A stretch of 64,000 nt of DNA from Riemerella anatipestifer (GCF_035666175.1 NZ_CP142016.1:1922001-1986000); one strand, 5' to 3'; shown: positions 42,824-50,757, numbered from the stretch's first letter. Program-made: numbers and translations. Notes: a model not told the origin generated them from the sequence alone.

Positions 42824-43108
42824 TTAAAAACTCATAAATTCTTTTAAAACTATTTTCAATTCTTTTTCAAAAACATTTAAAAAGAGGTTATCTTTGCCTT
42901 GTTCCTCGCCGTTTCGGGTGGCGGTAAAAGTATGCCACTCAAAAGGTGGTTCGTCTATCAAAAAGCCCTTTTCGGCAGGTTCTCTATAGACATACGGTTT
43001 TATTTCGTAGCCTCTTATCATTAGAAATATTAAAATGTCGGACTGAGGCACATGAGTATCTACTTGTATATTTATAAGGTTTGGCTGTTTAAATATCGTT
43101 CTTATCAT
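42824..43108 (-). CDS. Hypothetical protein, last gene of the early operon (94 aa)
   Basis: No family is recognised. The sequence is mixed alpha/beta (LINIQVDTHVPQSDILIFLMIRG, FEWHTFTATRNGE). A terminator lies directly behind it. It starts 4 bp after the preceding gene's stop. Confidence 0.55.
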   Translation of the reverse strand: MIRTIFKQPNLINIQVDTHVPQSDILIFLMIRGYEIKPYVYREPAEKGFLIDEPPFEWHTFTATRNGEEQGKDNLFLNVFEKELKIVLKEFMSF

Positions 43109-43112
43109 AAGA

Positions 43113-43550
43113 TTAAATTTTATCTGCCAACCAGTATTTTTGGTTGAGGAAGGTTGAAGGGTACGGCATAGCCGTTTTATCTATCTTTTTCGTTTCTTTG
43201 AACTTAGGTATATAGAGCAGAACTTCTATTTTGTCTGCATCGGACAAGGCATTCCACGCTTTTTGGGTAGTAGCTATTTTGCCTTTTTTGTAGCCGTAGA
43301 GGTTCCAGAAAACCTCAAAACTCAAATCTGTAGGCATTGGCATATAGTCGAAATCTAACTTTTTATTAGAGCATAAAAACAACATTTGAGATTCTGTAAA
43401 TGGCATTCTTGTACTTTGTAATACCCATTTCACTTGTTCCTCCGTGTATTTTTCGCCGTACAGTTTTAGTTCTTCTAAAACACCTAAAAAGCTGTACTTA
43501 AAATAAATTTTTCGGGAACTTTTCTTGTGTAAAGCGATATATTCTCTCAT
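43113..43550 (-). CDS. Replication-protein-like early protein (145 aa)
   Basis: The C-terminal part, FWNLYGYKKGKIATTQKAWNAL, then YPSTFLNQKYWL, resembles the C-terminal module of phage replisome organisers and DnaT-like proteins (F..YP.K..K..A...W..L ... A..FL....W). The N-terminal part does not look like the usual winged helix. A role in recruiting host replication to the transposition complex is possible. Confidence 0.5.
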   Translation of the reverse strand: MREYIALHKKSSRKIYFKYSFLGVLEELKLYGEKYTEEQVKWVLQSTRMPFTESQMLFLCSNKKLDFDYMPMPTDLSFEVFWNLYGYKKGKIATTQKAWNALSDADKIEVLLYIPKFKETKKIDKTAMPYPSTFLNQKYWLADKI

Positions 43551-43551
43551 A

Positions 43552-43878
43552 TTATTGAATTATTGAGGGGTGGATTTGATTTTTTAAAATTTCCAACTTG
43601 TTATTTTCATAGGCTCCAATTTGGGCACTCTCTTGTGTATATTTTATCCACAAATAAAGGCACTCAACGGTGTGGTATCTCATTGTTATTTTAGATGCTT
43701 TTTTTGTGTCATTGGCGAAAGAAGAAATACCTTTTTTGAACAGAATATCTCGAAGCTCTATCATTATAGATTGTCCCGTTTTACTTTTCGGCAAAGATTT
43801 AGCCAACAAACCATAATCTCCCATTAGTCTATTGAGCAGTTGGAGCGTTTCCTGCTCTATTTTTATTTGGATTTTCAT
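43552..43878 (-). CDS. Hypothetical early protein (108 aa)
   Basis: An all-helical basic protein starting MKIQIKIEQETLQLLNRLM; no family is recognised. Its ATG overlaps the stop of the 49-aa ORF upstream (ATGA). The next gene starts 2 bp after its stop. Confidence 0.55.
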   Translation of the reverse strand: MKIQIKIEQETLQLLNRLMGDYGLLAKSLPKSKTGQSIMIELRDILFKKGISSFANDTKKASKITMRYHTVECLYLWIKYTQESAQIGAYENNKLEILKNQIHPSIIQ

Positions 43879-44024
43879 TTGTTCGATTTTGTTTTTTTAA
43901 ACTCCCAAAAAAAACAGCTCTGTTGTATTAAAATGAATGATAGCAACAATTCTGTCCTTGTTACATTTCCCCAAGCGTAAGATAGCATTAGAAAAAATAC
44001 TACTACAATATATATTCTTGTCAT
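43875..44024 (-). CDS. Small membrane protein (49 aa)
   Basis: ATG 44024 to TGA 43875. The first 17 residues (TRIYIVVVFFLMLSYAW) form a membrane helix or signal sequence. A second hydrophobic stretch and a lysine-rich end follow. The start is next to the GemA-like gene's stop and the end overlaps the next ATG. Function unknown. Confidence 0.5.
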   Translation of the reverse strand: MTRIYIVVVFFLMLSYAWGNVTRTELLLSFILIQQSCFFWEFKKTKSNK

Positions 44025-44025
44025 C

Positions 44026-44496
44026 TTAATTCAAATTTTTAAGTTTGTCAGCCTTATTCCAATAGGCTTTGTTACCGAATTTTTTAGCAGATTTTTTGTT
44101 GTTTTCTGCCAGCTTATGCAGTTGGCGAAGAAGCACCTCCAGCTCTGATACGGAGTGGAACGCAAGCGGTTTTTTGTAAATACTCCTTTCCAACATCCAT
44201 TTATTGAGATGCCCAAAAGGATTGGGCTTTGCTCCTTTTTCTGTAAACTCTAAAATAGGTTCATTAGGGCGGTGGATGCCCTCTGCTTCCAAAATGGAGA
44301 GGCAGGTGCTTATCAGCTTGGTTTTGCTCTTTTTGATACCCTCTAATGCATTGCAGAGGTCTTCCAATTCCCGAGTAGACAGCTCTCTACTGCTTTGGGT
44401 TCTGCCATTGGTAAAGTTGTAGATGACCTCGTGCCTTTCGTCCGTGTTGAATCCTTTTTTGGAGAAAAGAGTTTGTAGTTTCTTTATTGTTGCCAT
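44026..44496 (-). CDS. GemA-like (Mu gp16, DUF1018) regulatory protein (156 aa)
   Basis: The start MATIKKLQTLFSKKGF, then ERHEVIYNFTNGRTQSSRELSTRELEDLCNALEG, matches Mu GemA/DUF1018. In Mu this protein modulates host gene expression and DNA topology. ATG 44496 is chosen because it begins the family domain and lies after the upstream stop. The C-terminal half is basic. Confidence 0.78.
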   Translation of the reverse strand: MATIKKLQTLFSKKGFNTDERHEVIYNFTNGRTQSSRELSTRELEDLCNALEGIKKSKTKLISTCLSILEAEGIHRPNEPILEFTEKGAKPNPFGHLNKWMLERSIYKKPLAFHSVSELEVLLRQLHKLAENNKKSAKKFGNKAYWNKADKLKNLN

Positions 44497-44504
44497 AGTA
44501 TTTT

Positions 44505-44702
44505 TTATTGGTTCAAATAATAATTCCAATCTATGAAGGCGGCTAATCCAAAAATAATTGCCACTATCGTGTTTAAAATTTCTAAAAATTCCTCTTGTTC
44601 AATATTTATATCCATTCTATAACAGCGGTCTAATTTTTCCCTATTAGCCATTGCTCTGAAAAGAAACACGGTGGAGATTATTCCAAGTAAAATGTTTAGC
44701 AT
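44505..44702 (-). CDS. Small two-helix membrane protein (65 aa)
   Basis: Hydrophobic helices at about residues 2-18 and 43-60 flank a charged acidic middle. It lies between two small early genes, 2 bp behind the upstream stop. Function unknown. Confidence 0.55.
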   Translation of the reverse strand: MLNILLGIISTVFLFRAMANREKLDRCYRMDINIEQEEFLEILNTIVAIIFGLAAFIDWNYYLNQ

Positions 44703-44704
44703 AG

Positions 44705-44884
44705 TTATAACCCTCTTTTTAATTCTTCTAAATTTTCCTTTAAGTTTTTTATATGAAAAAACATAGAGGCTTTGTTTCCTCTCGTCATTCTCATCATTAG
44801 TCTGTTTTCCAAGATTTCTAATTTTTCGCTCACAACATCAATCTTCATGATGTTGATAGCTTTTTTTGTTATTTTTTTCGCCAT
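44705..44884 (-). CDS. Small helical early protein (59 aa)
   Basis: ATG 44884 to TAA 44705 encodes a basic amphipathic helical protein (MAKKITKKAINIMKIDVVSE). It fits the gap before the membrane gene with 2-bp spacing. No family recognised. Confidence 0.5.
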   Translation of the reverse strand: MAKKITKKAINIMKIDVVSEKLEILENRLMMRMTRGNKASMFFHIKNLKENLEELKRGL

Positions 44885-44897
44885 ACTTTCTTTTTTG

Positions 44898-44939
44898 TTC
44901 CGCTCGGGGGCTTGAACCCCGAAGCCTGCCAGTGCGGAA
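44898..44939 (-). ncRNA. tRNA-like acceptor/T-arm minihelix in the early operon
   Basis: On the minus strand TTCCGC (44939-44934) pairs with GCGGAA (44903-44898). Between them, a 6-bp stem TCGGGG/CCCCGA closes a 7-base loop TTCAAGC, a perfect T-loop. There is no D or anticodon arm, only about 11 bases. It lies in the 63-bp gap between two early genes. It may be a tRNA remnant or an RNA signal. Confidence 0.45.
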
Positions 44940-44947
44940 AGTGGTTT

Positions 44948-45184
44948 TTATTCTGCATAAATTGCTTTTACAGCAAACATACATGCCTCCTCCAATTTGG
45001 TTTGAGCGATAGAAATAAGGCGTTGTTTTTCGCTGCTTGCGGGGGCTATATTTTTATTTTTTCCAGCACCTCTTAATATCTCCAAGTCATCTATCAAGTC
45101 TGACACTTGTCTTCTTACTTGCTTTGTAAATGGGTTTTGCTCGTTAGCATCATACGATGTCATTTTATTTCCTTTTGTATTCAT
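44948..45184 (-). CDS. Acb2-like (DUF7681) small protein, candidate anti-CBASS cyclic-nucleotide sponge (78 aa)
   Basis: The C-terminal part, EKQRLISIAQTKLEEACMFAVKAI, closely follows the conserved end of Acb2-family proteins (R..I..A.T.LE.A.M..VKAI), with a preceding helix DLIDDLEIL. Length fits. Acb2 proteins form hexamers that bind cyclic di- and trinucleotides and so block CBASS and related signalling. It is in the early operon, as expected for an anti-defence gene. Assignment is by motif memory only. Confidence 0.58.
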   Translation of the reverse strand: MNTKGNKMTSYDANEQNPFTKQVRRQVSDLIDDLEILRGAGKNKNIAPASSEKQRLISIAQTKLEEACMFAVKAIYAE

Positions 45185-45201
45185 TGTTTTTTTATTTGAT
45201 T

Positions 45202-45885
45202 TTACTGTTTATTATAATTTTCGTGTACGGGAAATAAATCCTCTGTGTTTGTCCCCTCGGGGAAGTCCACTGCCGAAATAGACAGCGGGATATTCACCTT
45301 TTTGCCTTGCTTATCTGTATAGCTGGCATCTATAAAAAACGCCGAGCGTTGTGGCTTGTATGATTGTCTGATGATATTTACCGCATCGGTAAAATTCGGG
45401 TCATTAAATTCTTCTGCCAGTTTAGTAAGTTCTAAAACCCTTGATGCTTTTAGATTGCCTTTCGCATCTTTTTTTAATAGTTGATTCACAGCGTGAACGA
45501 GCTTTCCTGTGGCTTCGTCTTTTGCAAGAGAGGAAATAAACTCCCTTACTTTGTCTATTCCAGCGGTAACAGTATCGTCCCAACCGTCAATTATCCTAAA
45601 GCCGTAAGTAATGGTGTTCCCCTTGTCATCGCTGAAAGTATGGCTCTGCTGTGTGCTTTTCACATCGTAAGCCTTAGATTTGAGGTCTAATAGGTTTTTT
45701 AGACTTTCAAACACATATAGTTTCACTTCCCTAAGATGCTTTTCCGCTACTCTCAAAGGTTCTATTATTTGGACGAGTTCTTGGTTTACTAACTCTTTGT
45801 AGGCTCGTCTGTCTTCCGATTTTTCTTGGTTTCTGCGGTCTAGCTCCGCTTGGAGTTCCTCCGCTGTTAGGTTTGATAGGTTCAT
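45202..45885 (-). CDS. DUF3164 family protein (227 aa)
   Basis: The start TAEELQAELDRRNQEKSEDRRAYKELV, the middle SKAYDVKSTQQSHTFSDDKGNTITYGFRIIDGWDDTV and the end with SISAVDFPEG fit DUF3164, a regular early protein of Mu-like phages. Its biochemical role is not established. Confidence 0.83.
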   Translation of the reverse strand: MNLSNLTAEELQAELDRRNQEKSEDRRAYKELVNQELVQIIEPLRVAEKHLREVKLYVFESLKNLLDLKSKAYDVKSTQQSHTFSDDKGNTITYGFRIIDGWDDTVTAGIDKVREFISSLAKDEATGKLVHAVNQLLKKDAKGNLKASRVLELTKLAEEFNDPNFTDAVNIIRQSYKPQRSAFFIDASYTDKQGKKVNIPLSISAVDFPEGTNTEDLFPVHENYNKQ

Positions 45886-45900
45886 TTGTATTATTTATTT

Positions 45901-46155
45901 TTAGTCATTAAACATTCCAGTTTCGATAGCCATTTCTTTTACCAAATCATGGTACTCTTTATCTGCGTGGATGAAGTTTAGAAAATCGTCCTTCACGCTA
46001 TCCATAATGGCTTTTATTTTGCTTTTGAAAAAATTGGCTTCCGCCTCTAATTGTTCATATTCCGCCTCTAATTCTTTTGACTTTTTCGTTATTCTGATGA
46101 CCTCTCTAATATCATTTTTTACAATTTCAAGTTTTTGTTCATTTGTTAAATTCAT
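45901..46155 (-). CDS. Small coiled-coil early protein (84 aa)
   Basis: A helical, acidic coiled coil (KSKELEAEYEQLEAEANFF). It overlaps the upstream gene by 4 bp. No family recognised. Confidence 0.6.
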   Translation of the reverse strand: MNLTNEQKLEIVKNDIREVIRITKKSKELEAEYEQLEAEANFFKSKIKAIMDSVKDDFLNFIHADKEYHDLVKEMAIETGMFND

Positions 46156-46337
46156 ATCGCGTTATTTTTAATAATTATTTCTTTTAATTGTTTTTCTCTA
46201 TACATTAACTCCTCATGGATTTTCACCCACTCTTCCTCGTAGCTTTCATCTTCGAGCCTGCGTTTAAGCTCGGCGATGATTTCGTTGAGTTCCTCCTCCG
46301 TCGGAGGAAAAAACTCATTTCCTATACTTTCTTGCAT
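46152..46337 (-). CDS. Small acidic helical early protein (61 aa)
   Basis: The product is helical and acidic (PPTEEELNEIIAELKRRLED). Overlap of 4 bp with the next gene and 16 bp with the preceding small ORF supports translation. Function unknown. Confidence 0.55.
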   Translation of the reverse strand: MQESIGNEFFPPTEEELNEIIAELKRRLEDESYEEEWVKIHEELMYREKQLKEIIIKNNAI

Positions 46338-46453
46338 TTGTTCTGTTTTTTGCGTTGTTCTTCTAGCTCTTTGGCTTTTCTTAAAGCCATTTTAGCGTCT
46401 TGCTTCTGCTGATATTTCCTAAACTCAAATTGGAAATTATTAAAGGTCTTCAT
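46322..46453 (-). CDS. Very small basic protein (43 aa)
   Basis: ATG 46453 to TAG 46322 overlaps the genes on both sides (14 and 16 bp). The product is a lysine/glutamine-rich helix (FRKYQQKQDAKMALRKAKEL). It may bind nucleic acid. Support is position and overlap only. Confidence 0.45.
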   Translation of the reverse strand: MKTFNNFQFEFRKYQQKQDAKMALRKAKELEEQRKKQNKCKKV

Positions 46454-46736
46454 TTTCTAATAATGGGTTTGGATATTTTTCTATATACTTGTCTATCGGT
46501 AGCCATTGCTCATTTTCTAAGTCTTCTACATAAAGGACAACATCGTCCTTCATATATTTCATTGCGGGAGCTTGCCATTTGTTCCTGTGGATGCAGGCTC
46601 CAACTTCCAGTATTCTTTCCGTGGGTGGAAAATCTTGTCCTCTGCCAGATAGATAGCAGTGGAGTATCAATCTGTCTCCCCAATTAAGACCTCCGTAAAG
46701 AGTATCGAAAGCCAGAATATTTAGTATTTTGTTCAT
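46440..46736 (-). CDS. Hypothetical early protein (98 aa)
   Basis: A globular protein with ILAFDTLYGGLNWGDRLILHCYLSGRG and WLPIDKYIEKYPNP; no family recognised. It follows the RadA-like ATPase gene by 1 bp. Confidence 0.6.
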   Translation of the reverse strand: MNKILNILAFDTLYGGLNWGDRLILHCYLSGRGQDFPPTERILEVGACIHRNKWQAPAMKYMKDDVVLYVEDLENEQWLPIDKYIEKYPNPLLENEDL

Positions 46737-46737
46737 G

Positions 46738-47397
46738 TTATCCTTTTTTTAATAGTTTTATTTCCCGTTCTTCTGCTTTTTGTTGGTTGATGATATAAGG
46801 CGTCAACTCATCGCCACCGCATCGACTTTTTTCTACATACGCCTTAAAATCCTCTACCTTTATTACCGCTTGTGAATCCCACATAATAGCATCGGCAACG
46901 GCTCCTTTTGGCATTCCTTTACTCATTTGTGAAATGAAAACAAAAAGGGTAGTCGGGAACTTTTCTACTAGGTTGAAATAGTCCTTGTCCTTCTTACCAC
47001 GAAAGCAGTACTGCACGCTATCCACAAACACTATCTTAGGCTGTCGCTTGCGGTCTAACCGTTTTACCATATCGTCATATTGCTCACTTTGAAAAACATA
47101 TTTACTACTTACCAGTTTTAGATTATTTAGGCGTAGTGAGCGTTTAAAACTCGCTTTCATGCCTTCTTCAACGGTGTTGTAAAATACTTTTCCAAAGCCG
47201 CATAAATACTTCATAAATTGCAGTGCATAGGAAGTTTTACCGTGTCCCGAAGCTCCGTATATCAAAATACTACTTGCACGCTCGGGAATTCCTAAATGCC
47301 GTAACCATTCACCCGTAAACTCTAACTCATTGAATTTTGCATTTTCAATATCGTTGTGAGTATAATATCTTGGTATTTCTAATTCGCTCTTAGCCAT
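46738..47397 (-). CDS. RecA-fold ATPase, RadA/DnaB-like (219 aa)
   Basis: Walker A GASGHGKTS (about 49-57) and Walker B KIVFVDSVQY (about 120-129) with a SQMSKGMPKG motif near 155 form a RecA-type core without other domains. It overlaps the MuB-like gene by 8 bp. Mu itself has only MuB here, so this second ATPase is an addition, possibly for strand exchange or replisome loading at the transpososome. Confidence 0.8.
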   Translation of the reverse strand: MAKSELEIPRYYTHNDIENAKFNELEFTGEWLRHLGIPERASSILIYGASGHGKTSYALQFMKYLCGFGKVFYNTVEEGMKASFKRSLRLNNLKLVSSKYVFQSEQYDDMVKRLDRKRQPKIVFVDSVQYCFRGKKDKDYFNLVEKFPTTLFVFISQMSKGMPKGAVADAIMWDSQAVIKVEDFKAYVEKSRCGGDELTPYIINQQKAEEREIKLLKKG

Positions 47398-48271
47398 TGC
47401 TTAATAATCTTTGTTTTTCAATTTCAATTCTGACCTTTCTCAAACTGCCCTTTGTTTTGGCGTACATTTGTTTTGGGGTAAGGTTTGATTGATTGGCTTG
47501 GGACACCTGTGCAATTTGTTTTAGGTAAAAATCTTCTAATGCTTCTTTACCCTCTGGACTTACCTTTTTGAAGTCATTTCCATATCTGTCGAATATTTCG
47601 GTATAGCCTACTTTGTTAAGGTTCTTTTGGCGGTTGATTTTCTCTCGCAATCCATCAGCTCCCATCATATACCAACCGCAAGCATATTCGGTGGCATTCC
47701 ATAGAGCTTTTAGTTCTAAAAATGCTGTGTAATCTAAGTCTCCTGCTTCGTCTAAAATTATAATAGGACAGTCTAGCTGTTTAAGATAAAATACCAAGTC
47801 CTCATACACATCCGCGTAACGCCCTGTGTGGGTTATCCCAAATTCTTGGGCGATTTTTCTAATCAATTTTTGCCTAGATTTTACCTGCGAACAATCAATA
47901 TAGACTGCGTTTCGATTTTCCTTCACATATTGCTTCGCCGTGTGTGTTTTACCAATACCTGCAATATCACAAAGAATGGCGGATATACTTCTTGTTTGGC
48001 AAGCCTTTAATTGGCTATACACATACTCATAGGTTTCCGTTTTTACCGTTACCCAAGGAATATCCTCTTTTAATTGCACCCCCAATCTCCTTGCAATGTT
48101 TATCCATTTGGAATCGTCCAATACTTTATCTAATTCGCCTTTGTTAAAAGCTCTTGAATATTGGCTTGCACTTGTACCTAAGGCTTTGGCGTGTTTGGTG
48201 TCGCTGTTGTAGTTCTGGCGGTTGGTTTTTACCGCCTCTATAACCCGTTGTTTAAATTCTTTGGTTATCAT
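47390..48271 (-). CDS. MuB-like transposition ATPase (target selection), 293 aa
   Basis: An N-terminal HTH-like domain (TSASQYSRAFNKGELDKVL) precedes an AAA+ core with Walker A DIAGIGKTHTAK and Walker B PIIILDEAGDL. It follows the transposase by 11 bp. MuB proteins coat target DNA and activate the transposase, and give target immunity. Confidence 0.9.
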   Translation of the reverse strand: MITKEFKQRVIEAVKTNRQNYNSDTKHAKALGTSASQYSRAFNKGELDKVLDDSKWINIARRLGVQLKEDIPWVTVKTETYEYVYSQLKACQTRSISAILCDIAGIGKTHTAKQYVKENRNAVYIDCSQVKSRQKLIRKIAQEFGITHTGRYADVYEDLVFYLKQLDCPIIILDEAGDLDYTAFLELKALWNATEYACGWYMMGADGLREKINRQKNLNKVGYTEIFDRYGNDFKKVSPEGKEALEDFYLKQIAQVSQANQSNLTPKQMYAKTKGSLRKVRIEIEKQRLLSNG

Positions 48272-48282
48272 AAATTTATTTT

Positions 48283-50310
48283 TTACAAATCGTTAATAGC
48301 TCTGCTTCTTTGGTCTTGATGATTTTCTATATGGACATATTCTTCTTTCTCTTTCGTTTCCACCACTTCGCACTCTACATCTATAAAACTATTGGTGCTT
48401 TGCATTGTTCCTAATTTGCTGAGCTTTTTGGTTCTTATTTCTTTTTCAAAAGCATCAAACTTGCGGATATAGTCCATCGCTTGTTTGTACTTTTCGGCAT
48501 CTGTCTCTGTCCACTCTGCGTTTGAACGGTTGAAAGTTGGTACAGGTTCGCACTTACATAAGTATTCGCCATTTTGATAGAGGTAAATTTCCGTTACTTC
48601 GCCATCCACAGGCATATAGTAAGCATCTACCTTGTAATTGTTTGGTGCCAGCATCGTAACCACTTGCGGGTTTGGTAATTGGTACTTGCCATACTGAACC
48701 GTTACATATTGGTTTCTGCGAATAGTTGTTACGGTATGCTCACCAATGAACTGTGACAAGAGTGCTTTGTTGAGCTTTGGTAAATTAGGGTTTATATTTT
48801 CCAAAAAGACCTCTAAGCGAGTTTTCCCAGGGAAACGCTCTTGGTCGTGATGTAGCTCATTATTAAATAGGCGTTGTTCTTCTAGTTCCCACGCCACTAT
48901 TTGCTCGTAATTAGCTTTGGCAAACTTGTAGTTGTCGTTTTGCTCGTCAAATATCTTTTGTCTTGTTACTCGGTTGCTTTCCAGCCTTGCATAGTGGCGA
49001 CCAACATTCTGGTGTCTATCTTTTTCGGTTCCATATTTCTTGGCTCTAATGCGGTTTTCTGCATACTTCTCTTGCGAGTTAGTAGGGTTACACCAACGAA
49101 CGAAAGGAAATACATTACCCGCCTTCATTAGTCCCTCCGAAAAATCGCTTACTAAGTGTTTTTCAACCTCCATTTGCATCGGAATACCTAAGCCGTGAGA
49201 GGCAGTAAACTGAAACATATTGCGGAGACAGTCCAAAAATAACTCGTGGTTTTTACTCTTACTGTGGGCAATCCCTATCATCGCACCGCTCAAATCGTCA
49301 AAGGCATAGTAAGCCATCACTTTAGAGCCATCGGGCAACTTATGGTGCATAATATCACGGTCGTCAAGTGATATTTTACTCATCGAGAACATTGGTGCGT
49401 GGCGGTGTACATGTGGGCGTACTTTGTGGTTATAATCGTAGTCGCCATTTCTGAACTTCGCTATAATGATTTGGTTTTCGGGCTTATTGATATAGTTGTT
49501 GATGGTACTTTCGGATATTTCTACCATTTTACCTTTTTCATCAAAAAAGTTTTCACGCTCGTAAAGCTCGCCCGTTTGCAGGTCGTACACTTCCAAAGCT
49601 CCACCCATAAACTGCAAATACATATCGTGAGTGCTTTTCATATAAGGCTTATTAGGCAAACAATACAAGCTAATGATGAGCATTTCTATATCCTCATTTA
49701 CCTTTCTTGCATTGTCTGAGCCTTCGCCCTTATGGATAAATGCCATATATCTATCCTTTAAATATTCGTTGTATTTTCTTTGCAGACTTCTTGGATTGCT
49801 CGGTAGATTGTAAAGCCATTTATCTGTGTTAATTGCATTAACGGCATCGCTGATGTTTTGCCATATTTGGGTTTTCTTCTTACCGAATATTTTATTGCTT
49901 TTTACACGGTCTTTCATTATGGTTTCAATGGCGTTTAAAATCATGGCGTTGGTGGCTTTTTCTCTTTGCTGATTAAAATTAAGCGGCTTACCGTTGGGCT
50001 TCCTGTGTTGTGCGTAGAAGTCAATCGCCTTTGGGTCTGGAACAATTTCGCCCTCTAGCAAATTTTTTACTAAAACATCTTCGGGTTTTCCGAGCGTACG
50101 CAAACAAAACTCTTTAATATCCACTCCTTTTACTACAGGCAAATCGTGAAACGACACCCACGCTTGATTTCCAAGTCCTTTACCTTCATTGGTGCGAACC
50201 AACTTACCTCTGCGACAAAGCATCTTATAGTAATCATAACTAATCAATGCCCAGTCTTCGTAGAGAAGTTTTGCAGGTATGGATAATATGTTTTTTTGAT
50301 AGTCGTACAC
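48283..50310 (-). CDS. MuA-like DDE transposase (675 aa)
   Basis: N-terminal DNA-binding helical domains are followed by the catalytic core: first acidic site in ISLDDRDI (316-319), second in IPMQMEVEKHLV (381-383), third in NSQEKYAENRIR (414-418), the last preceding a basic KKYGTEKDRH. A beta domain and a charged C-terminal tail follow. The enzyme integrates and replicates the phage by transposition. The second carboxylate seems to be Glu where MuA has Asp. Confidence 0.93.
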   Translation of the reverse strand: MYDYQKNILSIPAKLLYEDWALISYDYYKMLCRRGKLVRTNEGKGLGNQAWVSFHDLPVVKGVDIKEFCLRTLGKPEDVLVKNLLEGEIVPDPKAIDFYAQHRKPNGKPLNFNQQREKATNAMILNAIETIMKDRVKSNKIFGKKKTQIWQNISDAVNAINTDKWLYNLPSNPRSLQRKYNEYLKDRYMAFIHKGEGSDNARKVNEDIEMLIISLYCLPNKPYMKSTHDMYLQFMGGALEVYDLQTGELYERENFFDEKGKMVEISESTINNYINKPENQIIIAKFRNGDYDYNHKVRPHVHRHAPMFSMSKISLDDRDIMHHKLPDGSKVMAYYAFDDLSGAMIGIAHSKSKNHELFLDCLRNMFQFTASHGLGIPMQMEVEKHLVSDFSEGLMKAGNVFPFVRWCNPTNSQEKYAENRIRAKKYGTEKDRHQNVGRHYARLESNRVTRQKIFDEQNDNYKFAKANYEQIVAWELEEQRLFNNELHHDQERFPGKTRLEVFLENINPNLPKLNKALLSQFIGEHTVTTIRRNQYVTVQYGKYQLPNPQVVTMLAPNNYKVDAYYMPVDGEVTEIYLYQNGEYLCKCEPVPTFNRSNAEWTETDAEKYKQAMDYIRKFDAFEKEIRTKKLSKLGTMQSTNSFIDVECEVVETKEKEEYVHIENHQDQRSRAINDL

Positions 50311-50333
50311 TTATTTTTAGGTTTATAAGTTGC

Positions 50334-50379
50334 TCCCGAGGCGGTTTCGCTCCGCTTAACCAATCGCATTGGCTCGGGA
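50334..50379. other. Perfect three-way-junction inverted repeat before the transposase gene
   Basis: TCCCGAG (50334-50340) pairs with CTCGGGA (50373-50379). Inside, GCGG/CCGC (50341-50344, 50352-50355) and CCAAT/ATTGG (50360-50364, 50368-50372) form two hairpins separated by TTAA. It ends 24 bp before the transposase ATG on one strand. It covers the -33 region of the rightward gene on the other. Confidence 0.45.
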
Positions 50380-50387
50380 TAAATCAC

Positions 50388-50395
50388 TATATTTG
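50388..50395 (+). promoter_or_regulatory. -7 promoter box of the reverse gene at 50452
   Basis: TATATTTG is an exact TAnnTTTG box with TTG at 50369-50371, 16 bp upstream. It points away from the transposase gene. Confidence 0.6.
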
Positions 50396-50451
50396 CCATA
50401 CGGCGAACCACTTCGTTAGGTTTGTGGTGTCTAATCAAAAATAATAGTGAT

Positions 50452-50757
50452 ATGGTTTCAGAAAATATTGAATGTATGATGGTTGCATTACAATTGCATT
50501 TGGAAGTTGCTAATACCCACTCTCTTGAAAAAGAATTTGTTCATCATCTTTGCTCTGCTTTCTCTTTTTGGTATGACACCCACATCCCCGACGAACATTC
50601 TCTTTTTGTAAACATCTATTTCCCAGCTAATAATTATATTTTTCATTCTGATTTTAATGATATTATAAAGACCTTTGCTTTGCATCACGGATATTATATT
50701 TTACATTCAAAACTTATAGAGATGCCGTACTCGGATTTGGTTTGTCTTGACGCATAA
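50452..50757 (+). CDS. Reverse-oriented gene inside the early region, candidate moron (101 aa)
   Basis: ATG 50452 is preferred to the upstream 50422 start. The product (MVSENIECMMVALQLHLEVA, then FWYDTHIPDEHSLFVNIYFPANNYIF) is a mixed alpha/beta protein of no known family. It opposes the early operon, overlaps the 3' end of the gene at 50714-50902 and has its own TATATTTG promoter. That suggests expression during lysogeny. Confidence 0.6.
   Translation: MVSENIECMMVALQLHLEVANTHSLEKEFVHHLCSAFSFWYDTHIPDEHSLFVNIYFPANNYIFHSDFNDIIKTFALHHGYYILHSKLIEMPYSDLVCLDA

Noticed and set aside
50244..50438. Minus-strand ORF of 64 codons (or 51 from ATG 50399) between the early genes and the transposase
   Set aside because: It overlaps the transposase by 67 bp in another frame, lies over the three-way junction and the rightward promoter, and shows no family features. 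It could be real but support is weaker than for the reverse gene.
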